Part shown: positions 1-7,286 of the stretch, piece after piece | Layout: every line of letters starts with the position of its first letter | Position numbering within the stretch: the stretch's first letter is position 1 | NCBI RefSeq assembly: GCF_020035535.1 | Contig: NZ_CP083350.1 | Coordinates: 2,304,501-2,368,500 of the forward strand | DNA: 64,000 nt | Source of the DNA: Ensifer adhaerens | Lineage (GTDB): Bacteria; Pseudomonadota; Alphaproteobacteria; Rhizobiales; Rhizobiaceae | Direction: 5' to 3' | The notes under the pieces: generated by a model | The model's database searches: none | Told to the model about the DNA's origin: nothing | What the model saw: the letters and a program-made list of their open reading frames with translations, nothing else | Program-made: the position numbers and the translations under genes

Positions 1-9
1 ATACCGACC

Positions 10-747
10 ATGAGCGCGCCCGGTGAAACGCGCATTCGCGTCAGTGAGATCTTCGGGCCGACGATCCAGGGCGAGGGCATCCTGATCGGGCTCCCGACCG
101 TGTTCGTGCGCACGGGCGGCTGCGATTATCGCTGCAGCTGGTGCGACACGCTGCACGCGGTCGACAGCGAATACCGCGATCAATGGCTGCCGATGGGCGT
201 CGAGGAGATCTGGCAGGAGATTGTCAGGCTTTCTGGCGGCAAGCCGCTGACGGTGTCGCTTTCGGGCGGCAATCCGGCGATCCAGCCGCTAGGCCCTCTG
301 ATTGCGCGGGGGCGAGAGGAAGGCTACCGCTTTGCGCTGGAGACGCAGGGCAGCATCGCGAAGGACTGGTTCGCCGATCTCGATGTTCTGGTCCTGAGCC
401 CGAAGCCGCCGTCGAGTGGTATGGACACCGATTGGCAGGCCTTCGACGACTGTCTTCGCATGGCAGCGGATGGACCGCAGGTAGCGCTGAAGATCGTTGT
501 CTTCGACGAACGTGACTATGCCTATGCCCGCGATGCGGCGACCCGTTACCCGCATGAGCCGCTCTACCTGCAGCCCGGCAATCACACCCCGCCGCCGCCC
601 GACGATGACGATGCGACCGTCGATATCGACGGCATCATCGACCGCATGCTGTGGCTCGTCGGCAAGGTGACGGAGGACCGCTGGTTCGAGGCACGCGTTC
701 TGCCGCAGCTGCACGTCCTGCTCTGGGGCAATCGGCGCGGCGTGTAG
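10..747 (+). CDS. queE: 7-carboxy-7-deazaguanine synthase QueE
   Basis: A radical-SAM enzyme that converts 6-carboxytetrahydropterin to 7-carboxy-7-deazaguanine in the queuosine precursor pathway. The 245-aa protein has the [4Fe-4S] cysteine motif in the spacing CxxxCxxC (Cys38, Cys42, Cys45, within [11 protein letters not shown]). This is the spacing of ordinary QueE and is preceded by the family N-terminal stretch GPTIQGEG. A conserved SLSGGNPA glycine-rich SAM-binding segment follows near residue 83. The start ATG lies only nine bases from the window edge, so an upstream queC/queD partner, common in rhizobia, would lie outside the window. The next gene (DUF488) is about 90 bp downstream and is not obviously related. 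Confidence 0.93.
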   Translation: MSAPGETRIRVSEIFGPTIQGEGILIGLPTVFVRTGGCDYRCSWCDTLHAVDSEYRDQWLPMGVEEIWQEIVRLSGGKPLTVSLSGGNPAIQPLGPLIARGREEGYRFALETQGSIAKDWFADLDVLVLSPKPPSSGMDTDWQAFDDCLRMAADGPQVALKIVVFDERDYAYARDAATRYPHEPLYLQPGNHTPPPPDDDDATVDIDGIIDRMLWLVGKVTEDRWFEARVLPQLHVLLWGNRRGV

Positions 748-835
748 GCCGCAAGCGCCTCGCCCAGATGCTCGATTGGACAATGGCCTTCCGCTATGGT
801 CCAAAGGGGAGCAATACCCGCGGGGCGAAACGACC

Positions 836-1186
836 ATGCAAGTGAACACGAAACGTGTCTACGAGCCGAAGGCTGACGGCGACGGCATGCGCATTCTTGT
901 CGATCGTCTTTGGCCGCGCGGGATGACCAAGGCGGAAGCGGCGGTCGATCTGTGGCTGAAGGAGATTGCCCCTTCGACCGAACTGCGCCGCTGGTTTCAT
1001 GGAGACCAGGGCAACTGGACCGAATTCAGCGAACGATACATTGCCGAGCTCGACGGTAACCCGACTGCCGTAGAGCAGTTGCTCCAGCGGATCGATGCCG
1101 GTCCCGTGATCTTGCTCTACAGCGTCAAGGACGAGGTGCATAATCACGCGATGATCCTCAAGGAATATGTGATGAGGCACCGATAG
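836..1186 (+). CDS. DUF488 family protein (YeaO-like)
   Basis: A 116-aa soluble protein of the DUF488 family, to which E. coli YeaO belongs; its biochemical role is not established. The family signatures are visible: an N-terminal strand followed by RILVDRLWPRG near residues 19-29, a central WFHGD, and the C-terminal LLYSVKDEVHNHA with the conserved His-Asn-His. An in-frame TTG exists at 776, but ATG 836 is preceded by a GGGGCGAAA ribosome-binding stretch and matches the usual N-terminus, so it was chosen. The 3' end overlaps the convergent arylamine N-acetyltransferase gene by 29 bp. Confidence 0.82.
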   Translation: MQVNTKRVYEPKADGDGMRILVDRLWPRGMTKAEAAVDLWLKEIAPSTELRRWFHGDQGNWTEFSERYIAELDGNPTAVEQLLQRIDAGPVILLYSVKDEVHNHAMILKEYVMRHR

Positions 1187-2027
1187 ACGCAGCGTCAGTC
1201 CGGCACCACGGGACCGCCGAAGCGGGTGATGATACGGCGCCAATCGTCCTGAAAGGTAGTCCGAACACGCCGGTCAGAGCACGTTCGATGGCCGGAGCAT
1301 CGAGATCTTGCCGCGTGACCGTGCCGTTTCTGTCGCGGATCGTCAGCCGGTTTCCGAACAGAACCTTGCGTGCCTCCTCGGTAGTCAGGGCCACCAACAG
1401 GTTCTGGCGGAAAAGTGATTGCGGATGGGTCGATGTTGCGATGTTCGCGACCCGAAAGGCTTCCTCTCCGCAAACCGCCGGCGATACTTCGTAGACCGGG
1501 ACCCAATCGCGACCGAGTTGTGCGTCAAGCAGGAAGCCCTCCAATGTCCGGTTGACGCGGAACGGCTCATGTGGCGTCGGCTGCGGCGTGGTCCGGTCGA
1601 AACGCAGCGGTCCGGTCGGCACGCAACTGCCGAAGCCGACATCGGCAAGGTAGCCGACCCCGCCTACGAAAACGCGGAGCGCCATATGCGACCATGCCGG
1701 TGGCGGCCCGTCGGGCTCGCGCATCCACAGGACGCGGGCCATCAACGGTTCCACGCGATAGCCGAGCGTCCTGAGCACGCGCTGCAACAGGCTGTTCTGC
1801 TCGAAGCAGTAGCCGCCGCGCCTGCGGTCGATGAGCTTGGTGTCGATTGCCGCTGGCGACAGCTCGATCGGGCGGCCGAGCAGCACATCGATCGCCTCGA
1901 AGGGGATCGACGCCGCATGACGAGCAACGATACGGCCAAGCGTTGCCAGGTCGGGCGATCGCGGCCCGGCATAACCGATGCGAGCGAAGTAACGGTCGAC
2001 GTCGACAGGATATGGGGCGCTTCGCAT
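1158..2027 (-). CDS. arylamine N-acetyltransferase
   Basis: A cytoplasmic enzyme that transfers acetyl from acetyl-CoA to arylamines and hydrazines. The 289-aa product shows the cysteine-protease-like triad of the NAT family: Cys74 in RRGGYCFEQN, His114 in WSHMALRV and Asp129 in LADVGFG. The start ATG 2027 is only 2 bp after the stop of the beta-lactamase-fold gene on the same strand, so the two are probably translated from one message. Its 3' end runs into the DUF488 gene on the other strand. The family assignment is secure; the physiological substrate is unknown. Confidence 0.9.
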   Translation of the reverse strand: MRSAPYPVDVDRYFARIGYAGPRSPDLATLGRIVARHAASIPFEAIDVLLGRPIELSPAAIDTKLIDRRRGGYCFEQNSLLQRVLRTLGYRVEPLMARVLWMREPDGPPPAWSHMALRVFVGGVGYLADVGFGSCVPTGPLRFDRTTPQPTPHEPFRVNRTLEGFLLDAQLGRDWVPVYEVSPAVCGEEAFRVANIATSTHPQSLFRQNLLVALTTEEARKVLFGNRLTIRDRNGTVTRQDLDAPAIERALTGVFGLPFRTIGAVSSPASAVPWCRTDAASIGASSHIP

Positions 2028-2029
2028 GG

Positions 2030-3202
2030 TCAGAGGCTTCGATAGATGGCGTCGCGGAGATCGACCGGGAAGCGCCCGTTCATACCCTCGAAGGCGGTGT
2101 TGGTCAGCGCAATGACGGTCAGGCCGCGGGCCGGGTCGACGAACCACTTGTGGCCGTAGGCGCCGTCCCATTGCAGCGTTCCGCGCGACTGCGGTGTTCC
2201 GGCGATCTTGGGTTCGACAAGGACCGCACCGCCGAAACCGAACTCCCACCCGGGCCCCGAGGCCAGGCCGCCCGTCCTTGCCTGAATGTCGAACATCGAA
2301 CGGGCGGACGCGTCGTCAAGCACTGGCGAATGCGCGGTTCTCAGGCTTTCGAGAAGGCGGATCACATCGCCGGAGGTGCCCGCCATGCCGGCACCACTGG
2401 AGGGAAACGCCCGTGGATTGAAGATGCGCCCGGGCGAGAAGCGGACGGGATTGCCGAAGAAGGGAACTGCGTCGTCACTGGCGAGGCGCCGTGGCTGCGG
2501 CGACCCGTCGCCGTAATGCGTCACGAGCCTGCCTGTGTCCGTCACCGCGTAGGCGGTGTCGATCATCGCCAATGGGCCCGTGACCAGCGCGGTGACTGCC
2601 TCCGGCAGCGTTGACCCCGTCACCTGCTCGATGACCGCACCGAGCACGTCGAGGCCCATCGAGTAACCCCAACCCTTTCCGGGCGGGTAGGACAGCGGGA
2701 TATCGGAGAGTTTATCGAGCAGGGTAGGGAAATCATCGTCGGTATCGTCAAGGCCGCTGCTGATGGCGTGTTGATGATAGGGTCCATCGCCCTGCTCCAT
2801 GAACACGTAGCTCAAACCGGCGCTGTGCGTGAGCAGTTGGCGAATGGTTATCCGAGGCGCACTGCCGTCCGGCAGTCGCGGCCTGAACGCGGGCAGCCAA
2901 TCCGACACGGCATCGTCGAGACCCACTCTACCGCTTTGCACCAATGTGAGGGCGGCAACCGTGACGATCGGCTTGGTGACCGAGGAGAGGAGGAAGATGC
3001 CGTCTCTGGTCATCGGGCGACCGGCTTCGCGGTCGGCAAAGCCGGCGGCACATCGGTAGGCGGGCTCACCGTGAACAAGGATCTCGACGACTGTGCCAAG
3101 GATCCGACGTTCGTCGAGGGCTCCGGCGATCACCGGATCGAGCTCGGCCTTGAGCCGGTTCCGGCCCTCGGATTTCCATTGCCTGATCGCGCTTGTATCC
3201 AT
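2030..3202 (-). CDS. serine hydrolase of the beta-lactamase / class C penicillin-binding fold
   Basis: A 390-aa serine hydrolase of the beta-lactamase-related (Pfam Beta-lactamase, EstB/AmpC-like) superfamily. The catalytic SxxK motif is Ser74-Val-Thr-Lys77. The second motif reads YSM rather than the classical YxN, and the third-motif region reads YGHKW. This is more typical of esterase-like members than of true antibiotic-hydrolysing AmpC. No signal peptide is evident, suggesting a cytoplasmic protein. Start ATG 3202 is preceded by AGGAGA seven bases upstream; longer in-frame extensions lack a ribosome site. It heads a two-gene message with the N-acetyltransferase and is divergent from the SDR-LysR pair. 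Confidence 0.85.
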   Translation of the reverse strand: MDTSAIRQWKSEGRNRLKAELDPVIAGALDERRILGTVVEILVHGEPAYRCAAGFADREAGRPMTRDGIFLLSSVTKPIVTVAALTLVQSGRVGLDDAVSDWLPAFRPRLPDGSAPRITIRQLLTHSAGLSYVFMEQGDGPYHQHAISSGLDDTDDDFPTLLDKLSDIPLSYPPGKGWGYSMGLDVLGAVIEQVTGSTLPEAVTALVTGPLAMIDTAYAVTDTGRLVTHYGDGSPQPRRLASDDAVPFFGNPVRFSPGRIFNPRAFPSSGAGMAGTSGDVIRLLESLRTAHSPVLDDASARSMFDIQARTGGLASGPGWEFGFGGAVLVEPKIAGTPQSRGTLQWDGAYGHKWFVDPARGLTVIALTNTAFEGMNGRFPVDLRDAIYRSL

Positions 3203-3299
3203 GACCGTCTCCTGTTTGTGCGACCGCTCGACGCCTGATGGCGAAGAAAGGCTCTGGCACAATGGCAATCCGGTTCGCGCCGAAAGTCGATCGTCGATC

Positions 3300-3320
3300 C
3301 GCGTATGGGAGGCATACGCG
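3300..3320. promoter_or_regulatory. 21-bp perfect inverted repeat, candidate LysR-type operator
   Basis: Arms CGCGTATG and CATACGCG (8 bp, perfect) flank a GGAGG spacer in the 185-bp divergent region between the serine hydrolase and SDR genes. The core has the T-N11-A form (T3304, A3316) preferred by LysR-type regulators. A LysR gene is the second gene of the SDR transcription unit, which makes it the natural candidate binder. Function is inferred. Confidence 0.55.
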
Positions 3321-3387
3321 CCTGCATGAAGCAGCCATCGCCATCCGGCGCTAGAACGGTGCGGCAGCGTCAAATGGAGGCGGATTG

Positions 3388-4203
3388 ATGAACACTTACG
3401 AACCTGGATTTGCCGGAAAGGTTGCCCTGGTCGCAGGGGCCAGCAAGGGTATCGGCGCGGCCACGGCCCGCGCCTTTGCGCAAGCCGGAGCGTCCGTCGT
3501 CCTCCTCTCCCGTTCTCAGGCGGCGGTCGACGAACTGGCGGGTTCCATCCGCGAGGCAGGCGGAGAGGCGCTGGCGATCGCGGCCGATGTTGGTGACGAG
3601 ATCGCGATGAGGCGAGCGCTGGCAAACGTGATGCAGCGCTATGGCCGGCTGGACGCTGCCTTTAACAATGCGACGGACGGAACGGCACCGGCGCCGCTGG
3701 CCGATCTCGACATCGCGGGTTTTGATCGCGGCATTCGCACCAACATGCGCGGCACCTTCCTCGGCATGCGCTATCAGATCGAAGCGATGGCCAGCGGTGA
3801 GGGTGGTGCGATCGTCAACATGGCCTCCGTCGCCGGGGTTAACGGCACGTCCGGGCTTGCCGCCTATGTCAGTGCGAAAGCCGGGATCATCGGGCTGACG
3901 AAGGCTGCAGCGCTCGATTACGCCGACCGGGGAATCCGGATCAATGTGGTCGCGCCCGGGCCGATCCTCACCCACCATCTGGAAGCTGCCGGCGCCGAAA
4001 TCCAGCGGCATGCCGCGCTTTCGACACCGATGCGCCGGCTCGGCCGGGTGGAGGAAGTGGCGACAAGCGTCCTCTGGCTTTGCTCCGAGCAGGCGAGCTT
4101 CATCACAGGCGTGGTGCTGCCGATCGACGGGGGCATGACGGCCGGCACGAAAGTGCCTATGAATTACCGTCGAGGCGAGCCGCCTCGGCCGGCTGAACCC
4201 TGA
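3388..4203 (+). CDS. short-chain dehydrogenase/reductase
   Basis: A classical SDR of 271 aa. The NAD(P)-binding GASKGIG glycine motif is near residue 18, NMASVAG carries the catalytic serine region, and YVSAK holds the Tyr-x-x-x-Lys pair. The C-terminus ends in the usual ITGVVLPIDGGMTAG stretch. The substrate cannot be read from the sequence; FabG- and glucose-dehydrogenase-like members share these motifs. ATG 3388 follows GGAGG at 3376; a TTG immediately before it is less likely. The LysR gene starts 6 bp after its stop, so the two are probably co-transcribed. Confidence 0.9.
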   Translation: MNTYEPGFAGKVALVAGASKGIGAATARAFAQAGASVVLLSRSQAAVDELAGSIREAGGEALAIAADVGDEIAMRRALANVMQRYGRLDAAFNNATDGTAPAPLADLDIAGFDRGIRTNMRGTFLGMRYQIEAMASGEGGAIVNMASVAGVNGTSGLAAYVSAKAGIIGLTKAAALDYADRGIRINVVAPGPILTHHLEAAGAEIQRHAALSTPMRRLGRVEEVATSVLWLCSEQASFITGVVLPIDGGMTAGTKVPMNYRRGEPPRPAEP

Positions 4204-4209
4204 GGAGCC

Positions 4210-5100
4210 ATGGACTGGGAAGAACTTCATCTTGTTCAGCTTTTGGCACGCCACGGCTCACTGAGCGCGACGGCGCGCGTGCTGGGCGCGACCCAGCCGA
4301 CGGTCAGCCGCCGCCTCGACACGTTGGAGCAGAAGGCGCAGCAGAAGCTGTTCGAGCGGCAACCAAGCGGCCTCGTTCCGACCGCAGCATGCCTGTCGAT
4401 CCTGTCGGCGCTCGAGCAGATGGAGGCGAATGCGCTTGCGGTCGAGCGTCGCCTCGCGGCGCAGGACGATGCGCTGGCGGGCACCATCACCGTGACAAGC
4501 CTCGACTGGCTCGGCGATTATCTGCTGGCACCGATCCTGACGAAATTTGCCGCTGCCCATCCCGGCGTTACCATTCATCTGCTGAACGACGGCCGGCGCT
4601 TCAACCTCTCCCGGCGGGATGCCGATATCGCCTTCCGCTTTGGCGGCTTCGACCAAAGCGACACCGTCGAGCGCAAGGTTGCCGATATCCGCTACGGCCT
4701 GTTTGCGACACAAGCCTATCTCGATCGTTTCGGCCATCCGAATGCGAGGGGGAGCAGTGGTCATGCCATTGTCGAACTGGCTGAGGCACCGGTGCGGGTT
4801 TCGCTCTCGACCTGGCTGAAGGGCCGTTTGCCGGACGCGCGGGTGATGTTGCGAACGAACTCCATTCGCTCACAGCTGAGCGCTGTCGAGACGGGCACGG
4901 CGCTCGCAACGCTTCCACACTTCCTTGCGGCCGGGCGGGACGGCATCGTTCCCGTGGACCTCGGCGTTGCCGCACCGGTCCTGTCGCTGAAGCTCGGCGT
5001 GCATCAGGAGACACGCAATCTCCTGCGCGTGCGAAAACTCATAGACTTCGCTGTCTCGGAGTTCGCGGTTCTGCGACCGAAACTCAATCCGCCGAGCTGA
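4210..5100 (+). CDS. LysR-family transcriptional regulator
   Basis: A 296-aa LysR-type regulator. The N-terminal winged helix-turn-helix is clear (LSATARVLGATQPTVSRRLDTLE, residues about 17-39) and is followed by a periplasmic-binding-protein-like effector domain. A GAGGAG ribosome site precedes ATG 4210. It lies directly behind the SDR gene, whose divergent upstream region carries a perfect T-N11-A dyad. Control of the SDR unit and possibly of the divergent hydrolase/N-acetyltransferase pair is therefore a reasonable inference. Confidence 0.9.
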   Translation: MDWEELHLVQLLARHGSLSATARVLGATQPTVSRRLDTLEQKAQQKLFERQPSGLVPTAACLSILSALEQMEANALAVERRLAAQDDALAGTITVTSLDWLGDYLLAPILTKFAAAHPGVTIHLLNDGRRFNLSRRDADIAFRFGGFDQSDTVERKVADIRYGLFATQAYLDRFGHPNARGSSGHAIVELAEAPVRVSLSTWLKGRLPDARVMLRTNSIRSQLSAVETGTALATLPHFLAAGRDGIVPVDLGVAAPVLSLKLGVHQETRNLLRVRKLIDFAVSEFAVLRPKLNPPS

Positions 5101-5255
5101 CACGCCTCCCGCGACGACTGCTGCGCGAGGACCGCTCTCCATGCCGCACCGCAGGCGCGAAATTTTCTCGATTGTCGATGTCGGGATGGAAAAGCGCCGC
5201 GCGTCTTAAATCTCGACGGCGGTTTTGGACCGCGCTGACAACAAGGAGAATATGC

Positions 5256-6119
5256 ATGTTCCGCACCGCTTTCATTGCTGGCGCTCTGCTGATTTCCAGC
5301 GCCGCCCTTGCCGGGGCCGAGCCCGTGGGCAACCGCGTCGATGTCAACGGCATGAAGATGTACTACGAGGTTTCGGGCGAGGGCGAGCCGCTGGTCGTGC
5401 TGCACGGCGCCTACATGAATATACCGTCGACGGGCGCGATCATTCCGAAGCTCGCCGAGACCCACAAGGTCTATGCGATCGAGTTCCAGGGCCATGGTCG
5501 CACTACCGATATCGATCGCCCGATCACCTATCCGAACCTCGCCGACGACGTCGCCGCCTTCATGGATGCGGTCGATCTCAAGAAGGCCGATGTCTTCGGT
5601 TACTCGATGGGGGCGGCTGCCGGCCTGCAGCTGGCGATCCGCCATCCCGAGAAGGTCAACAAGCTTGCGGCCGCGTCCGTCGGCTACGATGCCGAGGGCT
5701 GGCAGCCGGAGTTCAAGGCATTCATCCCGCAGATGACCGTCGAGATGTTCGTCAGCATGCCGTTTGCCGAAGATTACCGCAAGCTCGCCGCCAACCCGGA
5801 TGGCTTTCCCGATCTGGTCAAGAAGCTGATTCAGCTCGAAAAGGAGCCGATGGCCTGGGAGGCGGACGTCAAGGCGCTGAAGACTCCGGTTCTCGTCATC
5901 GCCGGTGATGCCGATGTGGCAACGCTGGAGCACACGGTGGCATTGTTCCGCCTGCTCGGCGGCGGTGCGATGGGGGACATGGGCAAGCCGCTCGCGGCTT
6001 CGCGCCTCGCCATTCTGCCGGCCACGTCGCACACGGCGGTCATCAATCAGCCGGAGTTGCTGGAGGCCTTCGTCGAACCTTTCTTCAAGGGCGAGACACC
6101 GAAGGGCATGTTCCAATGA
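5256..6119 (+). CDS. exported alpha/beta hydrolase
   Basis: A 287-aa alpha/beta hydrolase with an N-terminal signal peptide (hydrophobic FIAGALLISSAALAGA, residues about 5-20), so probably periplasmic. The nucleophile elbow is GYSMGAA. A catalytic Asp candidate lies in VIAGDADV and the His in ATSHTAV near the C-terminus. ATG 5256 is preceded by AAGGAGA; an in-frame ATG at 5172 lacks this and would hide the signal peptide. It is a monocistronic gene ending at a strong hairpin shared with the lac operon. The substrate is unknown. Confidence 0.87.
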   Translation: MFRTAFIAGALLISSAALAGAEPVGNRVDVNGMKMYYEVSGEGEPLVVLHGAYMNIPSTGAIIPKLAETHKVYAIEFQGHGRTTDIDRPITYPNLADDVAAFMDAVDLKKADVFGYSMGAAAGLQLAIRHPEKVNKLAAASVGYDAEGWQPEFKAFIPQMTVEMFVSMPFAEDYRKLAANPDGFPDLVKKLIQLEKEPMAWEADVKALKTPVLVIAGDADVATLEHTVALFRLLGGGAMGDMGKPLAASRLAILPATSHTAVINQPELLEAFVEPFFKGETPKGMFQ

Positions 6120-6148
6120 TCGAAGGGTAAATTCCCGCGACAAGACCG

Positions 6149-6178
6149 AACGGCGCCGTCCCACGGGTCGGCGCCGTT
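6149..6178. terminator. bidirectional hairpin terminator
   Basis: A perfect 10-bp stem (AACGGCGCCG / CGGCGCCGTT) with a 10-nt loop lies between the convergent alpha/beta hydrolase and lacK genes. The T-tract is weak on both sides (TTGCTCTTATC on the plus strand). Confidence 0.7.
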
Positions 6179-6185
6179 GCTCTTA

Positions 6186-7286
6186 TCAGGGTTTGGAGAC
6201 CGCCCGGGCCCAACGCATCAGCCGACCGTCAGCGTCGAACACCAGAACGGCGGCGGGATCAAAGCGGGCAGCGATACTGTCACCGGACTTCAAGCCCCGG
6301 CCGTTTTTCGTTTCGATGACGATCAGCTCGCCGTTGCCATGCCGGGCATAGGCGAAGGTCTCTCCGCCCAGATGTTCGAGCATCTCGATCGTTAGGTCGA
6401 GGCTTGCCGAGCCGCTGTCGCCGAAATGTTCGGGCCGGATGCCGATCGTCACGCTGTTGCCCGCCGCGACGTCCTTGATAGCGACTGGAAGCGTCACATT
6501 ACCGAATTCCGGCAGGCGGACATGTTTCTCTCCGCCTGCGCCCGCTTCGACGGTCCCCTTTAAAAAGTTCATCTTCGGCGAGCCGATGAAACCGGCGACG
6601 AAGAGATTGGCCGGATCGTCGTAGAGGTCGAGCGGTGAGCCGACCTGTTCGACCACCCCGCCGCGCATGACGACAATCTTGTCGGCAAGCGTCATAGCCT
6701 CGACCTGGTCGTGGGTGACGTAGATGATCGTGGTCGCAAGTTTCTTGTGCAGCCTGGCGATCTCGATGCGCATGTGCACGCGCAGTTCCGCATCGAGGTT
6801 CGACAGCGGCTCGTCGAAGAGAAAGATCTTCGGATGCCGCACGATCGCCCGGCCGATCGCCACGCGCTGGCGCTGGCCGCCAGAGAGCTGCTTCGGCTTG
6901 CGGTCGAGGAGCGGCCCGAGCTCCAGGATGTTCGCGGCTTCGCCGACGCGTTGCGCGATCTCGGCCTTCGGCACGCCGGCAAATCGCAGCGCAAAGCCCA
7001 TGTTCTCCCGTACCGTCATATGCGGGTAGAGCGCATAGGACTGGAACACCATGGCGATGCCGCGCTTGGAGGGGTCGACATCGTTCATGCGCTCGCCGCC
7101 GATCGTGAGATCACCTGACGTGATCTCCTCCAGGCCGGCGATCATCCGAAGCAGGGTCGACTTGCCGCAACCGGACGGCCCGACGAAAACGACGAACTCA
7201 CCAGTCTTGATGTCGAGGTCTACACCCTTGATGACCTCGAAGGTGCCATAGGACTTTCTGACGTGCTTAAGTTGGAGTTCGCTCAT
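6186..7286 (-). CDS. lacK: lactose ABC transporter ATP-binding protein
   Basis: The ATPase of a carbohydrate uptake ABC transporter of the MalK/UgpC type, 366 aa. Walker A is GPSGCGKST near residue 37, the ABC signature is LSGGQRQR, Walker B is FLFDEPLSNLD, and the H-loop follows in THDQVEA. The C-terminal third is the MalK-type regulatory (TOBE/OB) domain. Its ATG overlaps the lacZ stop codon by 4 bp (ATGA), so it is the last gene of the lac message. The order matches lacK1 of S. meliloti as I recall it. Such ATPases often serve several sugar importers. Confidence 0.92.
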   Translation of the reverse strand: MSELQLKHVRKSYGTFEVIKGVDLDIKTGEFVVFVGPSGCGKSTLLRMIAGLEEITSGDLTIGGERMNDVDPSKRGIAMVFQSYALYPHMTVRENMGFALRFAGVPKAEIAQRVGEAANILELGPLLDRKPKQLSGGQRQRVAIGRAIVRHPKIFLFDEPLSNLDAELRVHMRIEIARLHKKLATTIIYVTHDQVEAMTLADKIVVMRGGVVEQVGSPLDLYDDPANLFVAGFIGSPKMNFLKGTVEAGAGGEKHVRLPEFGNVTLPVAIKDVAAGNSVTIGIRPEHFGDSGSASLDLTIEMLEHLGGETFAYARHGNGELIVIETKNGRGLKSGDSIAARFDPAAVLVFDADGRLMRWARAVSKP

